This document shows, piece by piece, positions 1 to 4,868 of a stretch of DNA of 5,031 bases (within the stretch, counting starts at the first letter, position 1; the number at the start of each line of letters is the position of its first letter). The notes below the pieces were generated by a model. That model was not told the origin of the DNA. It saw only the letters and a program-made list of their open reading frames with translations, and did not search any database. The position numbers were made by a program, and so were the translations under genes. The DNA comes from Actinomycetota bacterium (GTDB lineage Bacteria; Actinomycetota; Acidimicrobiia; Spongiisociales; UBA5794): assembly GCA_003648875.1 (NCBI GenBank), contig QMQC01000162.1, positions 1 through 5,031 on the forward strand, read 5' to 3'.

Positions 1-33
1 TACCAGGAAACGCTCGAAATGTAGGTTCAGATG

Positions 34-59
34 TTTGCGAAGGCTCGCGAATTCGCAAA
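34..59. repeat. 8-bp inverted repeat with 10-nt loop
   Basis: TTTGCGAA at 34-41 is the perfect reverse complement of TTCGCAAA at 52-59, separated by 10 bases. No run of T follows on either strand, so it is not a standard intrinsic terminator. It abuts the tRNA-3'-end relic that begins at 61. That could make it a recombination-site arm or a transcript-stabilising hairpin, but this is inference only. Confidence 0.4.
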
Positions 60-60
60 T

Positions 61-90
61 GTGGGCCCGGAAGGACAGAACTCGAACCAA
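61..90 (-). pseudogene. Decayed copy of the tRNA-Ile 3' end (relic)
   Basis: Bases 61-76 match the tRNA-Ile acceptor/T-stem end (1454-1469) and its duplicate (1307-1322) at 15 of 16 positions. After a 5-base insertion (77-81), the T-loop part resumes at 82-88 with one mismatch. Bases 89-90 (AA) also agree with the 1307-1331 copy but not with the intact tRNA. A CTCGCG lies 17 bases away at 44-49; the 1307 copy has the same hexamer at a similar distance (1287-1292), weakly suggesting that some trailer was copied too. The upstream sequence gives no cloverleaf and the T-stem does not pair, so this is not a functional tRNA. Confidence 0.5.
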
Positions 91-248
91 TGTATCCGCT
101 GATGTGGTCGAGTCCGTTGCCCCGACTTCCGATTCATCAATAAGGCCGGGAGCGGTCGACGCGGGGACACGGCTGCGCCGCTCGTCGTGGGAATTCAGCG
201 GGTCGGCTTGCCGGACTTGAGGGAAGGGAGTCGTCCAAGTTGAGCACG

Positions 249-292
249 AGAGCCCGTTTGCATCGGCTCTTGGGCATGTTCAGGCGCCCAAG
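249..292 (-). other. Two overlapping, mutually exclusive inverted repeats
   Basis: AGAGCC (249-254) pairs with GGCTCT (265-270) across a 10-base loop. CTTGGGC (269-275) pairs with GCCCAAG (286-292), also across a 10-base loop. The two stems share bases 269-270, so an RNA could hardly form both fully. They lie about 60-100 nt beyond the methyltransferase stop. This may be a weak 3'-UTR or terminator structure. No T-tract follows, so the terminator reading is poorly supported. Confidence 0.35.
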
Positions 293-351
293 GCTTGAAG
301 ATTGACTTCGCGGCCAACGGGTCGACGCCTGCACTGATTCTCGCAACGCGC

Positions 352-1128
352 TCAGGGCTTGTAGGCGAGGAAGGAGTAGCCGTAGACCTCGTAGGTTCTA
401 GCTTTCGCCTCACCTCCGGCACCATCGAACGTATCGACCGGTTCTCCAATCGTGATGTCGACGAAGCCGGCATCCTCCAACTGGATCTTCCAGCCTGCGC
501 ACGGCAGGCCGCCAGCAATTCAACCGGTCCAGAGGTCGATGTCGCGCAGAGCGGCCTCCGGGACCGGCTTCCCGTTGGCTATATCGGCGAACTGGAGGAC
601 GCCGCCGCTGCGGAGCACTCGCCACGCTTCATCGAACGCCGCCCGCTTGTCGCTACAGAGGTTGAAGACGCCGTTGGAGATCACCACGTCTGCCCAGCCA
701 TCTTCAATCGGCAGAGCTTCGAGAAACCCCTCCATGAACTCGACATTGTCCATGTTGAGCAACTCCGCGGTTTCACGAGATTTGGTCAACATCTCGGGCG
801 TCATGTCAATGCCAACAACCGACCCGCCCTCACCGATGAGCAAGGCGGCCACGAAGCTATCAAAGCCAGCACCCGACCCCAGGTCGACGACCCGCTCGCC
901 CGGACGAAGCGCCCGGAGACTGAACGGATTGGCAATCCCGGCAAAGGACTCGACTGCACGATCAGGAAGCTGATCGATCGTTGGCTGGTCATAGCCGAGA
1001 CGGACCGCGTGCTGCCTACCTGTGTGGAAGTGGTATTCACGGTGAGGATCAAGTGCCACGTCGCGGTACTTGTTCGATACTTCGGCCCGCAATGCCTCGA
1101 CGTCGACGAGTGCGGCTGCATCCGTCAT
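352..1128 (-). CDS. SAM-dependent methyltransferase, arsenite-methyltransferase-like; predicted selenoprotein (Sec203)
   Basis: This is a Rossmann-fold methyltransferase of 258 residues if the TGA at 522-520 is read as selenocysteine. Motif I is VDLGSGAGFD (81-90). The SAM-ribose acidic residue is probably D108 in GIDMTPEML, and the later core strand is DVVISNGVFNLC (147-158). Residues 198-209 read DLWTG-U-IAGGLP. This aligns with the LWGECLGGAL region of human AS3MT, so Sec203 replaces the cysteine there (Cys156, equivalent to Cys174 of algal ArsM). The C-terminus after the TGA (IQLEDAGF, GEPVDTF, YGYSFLAYKP) fits the family; stopping at the TGA would leave 202 residues. The motif normally GCGNP in ArsM is GIANP here, so the full arsenic-binding cysteine set is absent. 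Other cysteines are C158 and C210. The frame stays open to 1365, but ATG 1128 is chosen for its GGAGG at 1144-1140 and because the family sequence begins there. The substrate may be arsenite or another soft metalloid or thiol; it is not proven. Confidence 0.82.
491..511 (-). promoter_or_regulatory. Candidate bacterial SECIS hairpin
   Basis: On the mRNA, GCCUGC pairs perfectly with GCAGGC (six pairs) around the five-base loop CGUGC. A G-U wobble and a C-G pair extend the stem to eight. Sixteen bases separate the UGA from the apical loop, and the second loop base is G, followed by U. Known bacterial SECIS elements lie inside the coding region just after the UGA, with a G in the first positions of the apical loop. 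This hairpin therefore has the expected place and shape for binding SelB. The stem encodes residues G207-G212 (GLPCAG), which may explain the unusual C210. It was folded by eye, without an energy calculation. Confidence 0.7.
520..522 (-). other. In-frame TGA, predicted selenocysteine codon (residue 203)
   Basis: The TGA interrupts the methyltransferase frame at a position where homologues carry a conserved Cys. The downstream frame stays open for 55 codons, keeps family-like sequence, and then meets a second TGA at 354-352. The other complete genes in the window end in ordinary stops and use TGG for Trp, so general TGA reassignment is unlikely. The alternatives are a single-base error or mutation from TGC/TGT, or a genuine truncation. 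Confidence 0.75.
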
Positions 1129-1139
1129 CGCATTGTCTC

Positions 1140-1144
1140 CCTCC
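1140..1144 (-). promoter_or_regulatory. Shine-Dalgarno site of the methyltransferase
   Basis: GGAGG followed by GAGA lies 11 bases upstream of ATG 1128. It fixes the start, because the frame is open much further upstream into the repeat region. A second ATG at 1133-1131 is out of frame and meets TGA after two codons. It overlaps the approach to the true start and could compete slightly for initiation. Confidence 0.6.
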
Positions 1145-1182
1145 GCTGTCGACCCAGCGTACCAAGAATTGGAACACGTTGG

Positions 1183-1197
1183 GTGGTTGACGACCAC
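1183..1197. promoter_or_regulatory. 15-bp interrupted palindrome upstream of the methyltransferase
   Basis: GTGGT and ACCAC flank the central TGACG, and one further inner pair is symmetric. The site lies 55 bases upstream of the methyltransferase ATG, at the edge of the first 139-bp repeat unit. A smaller symmetric site, CCAA-GAA-TTGG, lies at 1162-1172. Either could be an operator, but no promoter with recognisable -35 and -10 boxes is evident between them and the gene. The function is unassigned. Confidence 0.25.
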
Positions 1198-1329
1198 ACG
1201 AAAACAAGACCCACACGCCACCGGATCACTCCGACAAGCTCGAACCAGAGACACCACCGGAGAGCGAGAAACCGATCCAAGGCAATCTCGCGCATGAACG
1301 GCCGAAGTGGGCCCGGCAGGACTTGAACC
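1191..1329 (-). repeat. tRNA-Ile 3'-end/trailer duplicate, distal unit
   Basis: This is a 139-bp unit that aligns without gaps to 1338-1476 at an offset of exactly 147 bases. My hand count gives 94 of 139 identical bases. The two ends are perfect: 15 bases at 1191-1205, and the tRNA 3'-end segment at 1307-1329 (acceptor strand, T-stem and T-loop start). The copy breaks off in the T-loop and no tRNA 5' part follows, so it is not a tRNA. Together with the proximal unit it fills the 326 bases between the tRNA and the methyltransferase; I see no gene in that stretch. Confidence 0.7.
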
Positions 1330-1337
1330 AAAAGCAC

Positions 1338-1476
1338 CGACCACACGAAAACCCGACTCGCACATCGAAACATCGCTCCGCCAAGCTCAAACCGGAGGGA
1401 CCCAAATCACGGAACGAATCAGACCGGGGCAGTCTCGTGCAACTATGTCTCGAGTGGGCCCGGCAGGACTTGAACC
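1338..1476 (-). repeat. tRNA-Ile 3'-end/trailer, proximal unit
   Basis: This is the parental unit of the duplication. It contains the real tRNA 3' end (1455-1476) and about 117 bases of trailer. Parts conserved with the distal unit are 1338-1352 (identical), roughly 1378-1397 (17 of 20), 1428-1437 (9 of 10) and 1453-1476. The middle has drifted strongly, which indicates an old duplication. Short open frames crossing both units have no family resemblance. Confidence 0.7.
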
Positions 1477-1528
1477 TGCGACCGAGCGATTATGAGTCGC
1501 CAGCTCTAACCAACTGAGCTACGGGCCC
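1455..1528 (-). tRNA. tRNA-Ile (anticodon CAU, lysidine type)
   Basis: A full cloverleaf folds by eye. The acceptor stem pairs GGGCCCG with CGGGCCC, the D-stem pairs GCTC with GAGC, and the anticodon stem pairs GGCGA with TCGCT around the loop CTCATAA. The T-stem pairs GCAGG with CCTGC around TTCAAGT. The discriminator is A and no CCA is encoded. The anticodon is CAU, which could mean Met, fMet or Ile2. The anticodon arm and variable region (GGCGA-CTCATAA-TCGCTCGGTCGC) closely match bacterial tRNA-Ile2, e.g. E. coli ileX. It would read AUA codons after TilS converts C34 to lysidine. The acceptor stem is fully paired, which argues against the initiator. The gene starts 41 bases after the Rieske/GltS-like stop. 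Confidence 0.9.
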
Positions 1529-1537
1529 GCAACGCGG

Positions 1538-1543
1538 ATTGTA
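1538..1543 (-). promoter_or_regulatory. Possible -10 box of the tRNA-Ile gene
   Basis: TACAAT matches the sigma-70-type TATAAT at five of six bases and ends nine bases before the mature tRNA 5' end, giving a very short leader. No good -35 hexamer sits at 16-18 bases spacing; that stretch reads CACCCC or similar. The tRNA could therefore have its own weak promoter or simply be processed from the upstream operon transcript. Confidence 0.35.
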
Positions 1544-1569
1544 CGGTGTTGCCTGCGCTGGGGTGTGTC

Positions 1570-3189
1570 TCAGCGGTGCCCGACACCGCCGTAGGAAACC
1601 CCGCAGAGCAAAGCCATGTCCCGGTCGAACGTCGTGAGATCGTCGACCTCCAAGTCAGCCAGTGAACTGTGCCCACACGCCTTGGCGAGAACCGCCATCA
1701 ATTCCGTCGCTGCCGAGAAGTACCTCGCAAGACGCCGTGCCGCTTCCTCGACCGGGAGCCTGGATCGCAGATGGGTTTGCTGAGTTGCTATGCCAACCGG
1801 GCAATTGTTGGTATTGCACGCTCGCATGCCGATGCATCCGATCGCTTGAAGGGCAACATTCGACACCGCGATCCCGTCGGCGCCAAGGGCGAGTGCCTTC
1901 ACGAAGTCTGCCGGCGTTCGAAGCCCACCCGTGATGATCAGAGTGATGTCGCGTGCCCCGGCATGGTCCAGGAAGGCGCGCGCCCGCGCGAGGGCGGGAA
2001 TCGTCGGCACGGAGATGTTGTCCCTGAACAGGAGCGGCGCCGCACCCGTTGCCCCTCCCCTGCCGTCAAGGATCACGTAGTCAACGCCAACCTCGAGTGC
2101 GGCCTCGAGGTCAGCTTCGATGTGTTGGGCCGACAGCTTGAAGCCGATCGGAATCCCCCCTGTGCGCTCGCGTACCTCCGTGGCGAATTCAGCGAACTGT
2201 GCCGGCTTCGTCCATTCGGGGAACCTGGCAGGCGAGATGGCAGTCTCACCGACCGGAATGTCGCGAACTCCGGCGATCTCAGCCGTCACCTTCGGCCCAG
2301 GAAGATGTCCTCCCGTACCTGTCTTTGCGGCCTGGCCTCCCTTGAAATGGAAGGCCTGGACGTCGGCAAGTCTGTCCCAGGAGAAGCCAAATCTTGCTGA
2401 TCCAAGCTCGTAGAGATATCGACTCGACTCGGCCTTCTCCGCGGGGAGCACGCCCCCTTCACCCGACGCCATAGCGGTTCCGGCCAGTTCAGCGCCTCGC
2501 GCGAGAGCGATCTTCGCCTCCCGAGAGAGAGCTCCAAAGGACATGTCGGAGACGAAGAGCGGGATGTCGAGCCTGAGTGGTTTCGCCGCTGCCGAACCGA
2601 TCGTGATCGATGTGTCGACAGGCTCGTCATCAAGGAGGGGCGGGCGCGCAAGTTGAGCGGTGATGATCTGGATATCGTCCCATGCAGGTAGCTTGTTGCG
2701 CGGTACTCCCATTGCACCGGTTGCACCGTGGTGGCCGACTCGATCGAGGCCGTTCTTTGCCAGTTCTCTGATGTCCTTGACGAAGGGCTCGTCGTGCGTG
2801 CCCGTCGGGTCCTGATAAGTTCCCTGATAGGCGTTGCGGTCGTATGGTTGGGGATGGCTTTCTGCCCATGCTGTGACCTCATCGAGGTCCATCCACACCG
2901 AGTCGTCTTCAACAACGGATGTGAACTTGTGCAGGACGTCCTTGGCTCGGTAGCTCGATACTCCCGTGTCGTACCTGTAGTCCCACGAGTGCACCCCACA
3001 TACGAGATTGTCACCTTCGATCCGCCCATCAGCCATGAGAGCGCCTCGATGAACGCATCGACCATAGAGGACGCTGTGCCCTTCGCCGTCCGGCCAACGC
3101 ACAACGATGAGATCCACTCCCGCAACAACGGCGTGGGCAAGACCGCCGGGTTCGAGGTCTGACCAGGTGGCTACTCGTGTCTTGTTCAT
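1570..3189 (-). CDS. Rieske 2Fe-2S / glutamate synthase FMN-domain fusion protein
   Basis: This 539-residue protein has two parts. Residues 1-105 form a Rieske domain with C45-V-H47 and C64-G-V-H67, which ligate a 2Fe-2S cluster. From about 170 on it is the FMN-binding central domain of glutamate synthase. Signatures are ASGEGG (241-246), GGQAAKTGTGGHLPG (284-298), LDGRGGATGAAP (374-385) and the cluster cysteines C452-x5-C458-x4-C463 in a GltS-type ACNTNNCPVGIATQ context. The N-terminal glutaminase domain of GltB and its C-terminal beta-helix are absent. It cannot release ammonia from glutamine by itself; it may use free ammonia, a separate amidotransferase, or another substrate. The Rieske centre may feed electrons to the 3Fe-4S/FMN sites. 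It is probably cytosolic, with no signal peptide or membrane segment. Start ATG 3189 has GGGAGG just upstream and lies 18 bases after the GNAT stop. The domain calls are firm; the reaction is not. Confidence 0.9.
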   Translation of the reverse strand: MNKTRVATWSDLEPGGLAHAVVAGVDLIVVRWPDGEGHSVLYGRCVHRGALMADGRIEGDNLVCGVHSWDYRYDTGVSSYRAKDVLHKFTSVVEDDSVWMDLDEVTAWAESHPQPYDRNAYQGTYQDPTGTHDEPFVKDIRELAKNGLDRVGHHGATGAMGVPRNKLPAWDDIQIITAQLARPPLLDDEPVDTSITIGSAAAKPLRLDIPLFVSDMSFGALSREAKIALARGAELAGTAMASGEGGVLPAEKAESSRYLYELGSARFGFSWDRLADVQAFHFKGGQAAKTGTGGHLPGPKVTAEIAGVRDIPVGETAISPARFPEWTKPAQFAEFATEVRERTGGIPIGFKLSAQHIEADLEAALEVGVDYVILDGRGGATGAAPLLFRDNISVPTIPALARARAFLDHAGARDITLIITGGLRTPADFVKALALGADGIAVSNVALQAIGCIGMRACNTNNCPVGIATQQTHLRSRLPVEEAARRLARYFSAATELMAVLAKACGHSSLADLEVDDLTTFDRDMALLCGVSYGGVGHR

Positions 3190-3192
3190 CGT

Positions 3193-3198
3193 CCTCCC
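3193..3198 (-). promoter_or_regulatory. Shine-Dalgarno site of the Rieske/GltS-like gene
   Basis: GGGAGG lies in the 18-base gap after the GNAT stop codon, with only three bases before ATG 3189. The spacing is short but the match is strong, which supports this start over later in-frame codons. The Rieske sequence also begins directly after it. Confidence 0.5.
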
Positions 3199-3207
3199 GG
3201 CGTGATC

Positions 3208-3948
3208 CTACGCGGATATCCGAACTGGCGGCGCCTGCAAGTATCGATAGCGATATCGCTCGGTGAAACCCAGCTTCTCGTACAACTCGATCGCAGGTCG
3301 GTTCGTTCCGAGTACCTGCACGAACTGCCAGTCTGAGCGGCGGTCCATCGCCCACGCGGCGCTGGCGCTCATGATGCTCGTTGCCAATCCGGTTCTACGA
3401 TCTTGTTCCCTCACGGCAACGGAGAAGACTGACGACACTCCCCTCCGAACCACCGTGAAGCCAACAGCCCTTCCGGGTATCCACAATCCGACGGCGTCTG
3501 TACGGATTCTCTCGACGATTCGGTCCCATGACGCACGGACAGAGGGGGCGCGTCGGTTGAGATCGAAGAGATCTGATGTGTACGCAGGGTCGTCGGCGTC
3601 GACCGTAGCCACATCGCTGTAGTCGCCGTTCAATAAGGGGTTGCGCACCATGACGATCGTTTCGTCAAGGGAAACAAGATCCCACTTCCGAGCGCAATCG
3701 CCCACGAAACGCTCATCCATGAGCGGAGTGACCCTCACAGTGAGAGTGGCTCCACGTGCCGCAAGCCAGGCCGCGATCGCGTCGCGGGTTGCCAATGACG
3801 TGTCCGCCGTACCGCGAGATGACGCTGAGTTGAGCCGTCGGGTGAATCCGCCACTTGATGCGACAGTCCAGCCAGCGATCACGGTCGTCTCGTCGGGCGA
3901 CCATGCCTCAAAGCCGGAGTCCTCGATTCGTTCTATCGATGCAGTCAT
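3208..3948 (-). CDS. GNAT-family N-acetyltransferase
   Basis: The protein has 246 residues. The C-terminal half carries the GNAT acetyl-CoA site. Motif A is the strand FSVAVREQDRRTGLA (175-189), whose R-R-x-G-x-A loop binds the pyrophosphate. Motif B is NRPAIELYEKLGF (216-228). The N-terminal half (GWTVASSGGFTRRLNSA, about 26-42) resembles the two-domain acetyltransferases with a GGFTRR-type N-terminal segment. The substrate is unknown; such enzymes acetylate small amines or proteins in the cytosol. The start ATG overlaps the thioesterase stop as ATGA, which implies translational coupling; only a weak AGGG precedes it. It is followed after 18 bases by the Rieske/GltS-like gene, fitting one transcript. 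Confidence 0.88.
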   Translation of the reverse strand: MTASIERIEDSGFEAWSPDETTVIAGWTVASSGGFTRRLNSASSRGTADTSLATRDAIAAWLAARGATLTVRVTPLMDERFVGDCARKWDLVSLDETIVMVRNPLLNGDYSDVATVDADDPAYTSDLFDLNRRAPSVRASWDRIVERIRTDAVGLWIPGRAVGFTVVRRGVSSVFSVAVREQDRRTGLATSIMSASAAWAMDRRSDWQFVQVLGTNRPAIELYEKLGFTERYRYRYLQAPPVRISA

Positions 3949-4352
3949 TGCCCTGTCTGTCGGAAGGAGATCAGACCGGCAGTCAGGTCGTCCGGGATAC
4001 GCTTTGGGCGGCCATCGAGACTGACGCAGGCACCGTGAACTGATTGTGTGGCCAGCACGTCATCTCCACGCACCAAGCGCTGGCCGAAGTGCATCGAAAC
4101 CCTCTTCACTTCCTCGACCCAGGTCTCAACAACAAGTTCGTCGCCCTCGACACCAGGTGCGATGAACTGCGTTTCGATGCTGACAACGACTATCTGGGTG
4201 CCGAGATCCGCCATCTGGGTGAGACTCCACCCCACGTGCTTGAACAGGTCGATGCGACCCGTCTCGAAGTATTGGATGTACACGGAGTGATTGAGGTGCC
4301 GGTAGGGATCGAGCTCGTAGAACCGAACAGAAATGGGTGTCTTGTGGATCAT
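3945..4352 (-). CDS. Acyl-CoA thioesterase, YbgC/4HBT hotdog family
   Basis: This is a 135-residue single hotdog-domain protein, the usual length for the family. The N-terminal signature is ELDPYRHLNHSVYIQYFETGR (13-33), with D15-x3-H19-x-N21-x3-Y25, where the Asp is the expected catalytic residue of 4HBT/YbgC thioesterases. The central helix ends in a typical EGDEL turn (69-73), and the later strands (ETWVEEVKRVSMHFGQRLV, 76-94) match the fold. It should hydrolyse acyl-CoA thioesters in the cytosol; chain specificity cannot be read. No Shine-Dalgarno sequence is evident before ATG 4352; the 40-base gap to trmL instead holds a triple 7-base repeat. Its TGA overlaps the GNAT ATG by four bases. 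Confidence 0.88.
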   Translation of the reverse strand: MIHKTPISVRFYELDPYRHLNHSVYIQYFETGRIDLFKHVGWSLTQMADLGTQIVVVSIETQFIAPGVEGDELVVETWVEEVKRVSMHFGQRLVRGDDVLATQSVHGACVSLDGRPKRIPDDLTAGLISFRQTGQ

Positions 4353-4365
4353 GGGAAGAAGTTAT

Positions 4366-4386
4366 CAGTTCACAGTTCACAGTTCG
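4366..4386. repeat. Triple tandem 7-bp repeat between trmL and the thioesterase gene
   Basis: Three consecutive copies of CAGTTC(A/A/G) occupy 4366-4372, 4373-4379 and 4380-4386. On the coding strand they read TGAACTG repeats. They fill half of the 40-base gap and lie 13 bases upstream of the thioesterase ATG. Slipped-strand expansion is the simple explanation. A spacing-dependent effect on thioesterase translation is possible. Confidence 0.6.
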
Positions 4387-4392
4387 CTGCCG

Positions 4393-4863
4393 TCAGCCGA
4401 GATCGCCCTGGGAAAATTCGTTCTGGCGCCACGCTTCGAAGACGGCAATAGCGGCTGCGTTTGCGAGATTGAGACTTCGACCTCCCTCGGCGATCGGTAT
4501 TCTCACCCGGTCGGTCACGGCCTCGCTGTCGAGAACGTCTGGCGGCAGCCCATCAGATTCGCGACCGAACAGCAACGCATCGCCAGGCTTGAATCCAACA
4601 TCTGTGTACAGGCGCTCGGCGTGTTGCGTAAAGGCAAACATGCGCGCGGGGTGATTGGAGGCCACGAATCCCTCGAAGGACCGGTACGTCGCCACGTCGG
4701 AGAACTCGCGATAGTCCAGACCTGCCCGCCGGAGACGAGCGTCGTCCATCTCGAAACCCAACGGTTCGATGAGGTGCAACTTGCAGCCGGTATTGACCGC
4801 CAGACGCATCAAGTTCCCAGTATTCGGCGGGATCTCCGGCCGCCACAGCACGACATCGAACAC
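4393..4863 (-). CDS. trmL: tRNA (cytidine/uridine-34 2'-O)-methyltransferase, TrmL (SpoU family)
   Basis: This 156-residue protein is nearly the same length as E. coli TrmL. All three SPOUT motifs are present: motif 1 PEIPPNTGNLMR (9-20), motif 2 FGRESDGLP (99-107) and motif 3 RIPIAEGGRSLNLANA (121-136), which form the knotted SAM site. The IEPLGFEMDDARLRRAGLDY segment (32-51) is also typical of TrmL rather than of other SpoU proteins. It methylates the ribose of the wobble base in tRNA-Leu isoacceptors, acting as a homodimer. The start is GTG at 4863-4861, with GGAGAGAG upstream inside the end of the preceding gene. The stop of that gene is only five bases away, so the two are probably co-translated. 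Confidence 0.92.
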   Translation of the reverse strand: MFDVVLWRPEIPPNTGNLMRLAVNTGCKLHLIEPLGFEMDDARLRRAGLDYREFSDVATYRSFEGFVASNHPARMFAFTQHAERLYTDVGFKPGDALLFGRESDGLPPDVLDSEAVTDRVRIPIAEGGRSLNLANAAAIAVFEAWRQNEFSQGDLG

Positions 4864-4868
4864 AGCAA

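Larger units (their letters stand above)
1..351. other. Non-coding region downstream of the methyltransferase
   Basis: I see no convincing gene in these 351 bases. The only open frame of any length is a 61-codon plus-strand frame at 35-220. It has no recognisable domain, no Shine-Dalgarno sequence that I can support, and partly overlaps the tRNA-like relic. What the region does hold is a hairpin at 34-59, a decayed copy of the tRNA-Ile 3' end at 61-90, and two overlapping inverted repeats at 249-292. Nothing recognisable was seen between 91 and 248. No hairpin here is followed by a T-tract, so no classical terminator can be assigned to the methyltransferase gene. Confidence 0.55.

Noticed and set aside
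61..140. A second complete tRNA gene on the minus strand
   Set aside because: Only the acceptor/T-loop part resembles tRNA. The T-stem does not pair, a 5-base insertion disrupts it, and no matching D-arm, anticodon arm or 5' acceptor strand is found upstream.
195..518. A 107-codon minus-strand frame just after the TGA, as a separate downstream gene
   Set aside because: It is in a different frame from the methyltransferase continuation and its translation is low-complexity and Ser/Arg-rich. The family-like C-terminus appears only in the original frame read through the TGA.
520..522. TGA reassigned to Trp or Gly genome-wide, as in some alternative codes
   Set aside because: The other complete genes here end properly at their stop codons with no internal TGA and use TGG for Trp. 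The TGA also sits at a conserved Cys site, not a Trp or Gly site.
352..522. The methyltransferase as a simple nonsense pseudogene
   Set aside because: The 55 codons beyond the TGA show no further stop or frameshift and keep family sequence, and a SECIS-like hairpin is present. It cannot be fully excluded without genome context.
295..1326. A 343-codon plus-strand open frame antisense to the methyltransferase
   Set aside because: It is longer than the pre-TGA sense frame, but its translation has no recognisable domain. The minus strand shows clear methyltransferase motifs in family order with a Shine-Dalgarno site. A long antisense frame is common in GC-rich DNA.
1191..1476. CRISPR array
   Set aside because: There are only two long degenerate units, with no short identical repeats or unique spacers of regular size.
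1455..1528. tRNA-Met (elongator or initiator) from the CAU anticodon
   Set aside because: The anticodon arm and flanking bases match tRNA-Ile2 much better than elongator Met, and the fully paired acceptor end is unlike the initiator.
1669..2400. A 243-codon plus-strand frame opposite the glutamate-synthase-like gene
   Set aside because: It shows no domain resemblance; the opposite strand is an unambiguous GltS-type protein across the whole interval.
2286..3140. A 284-codon minus-strand frame overlapping the Rieske/GltS-like gene
   Set aside because: The translation is Ser/Thr/Arg-rich without motifs and lies in an alternative frame of a well-supported gene.
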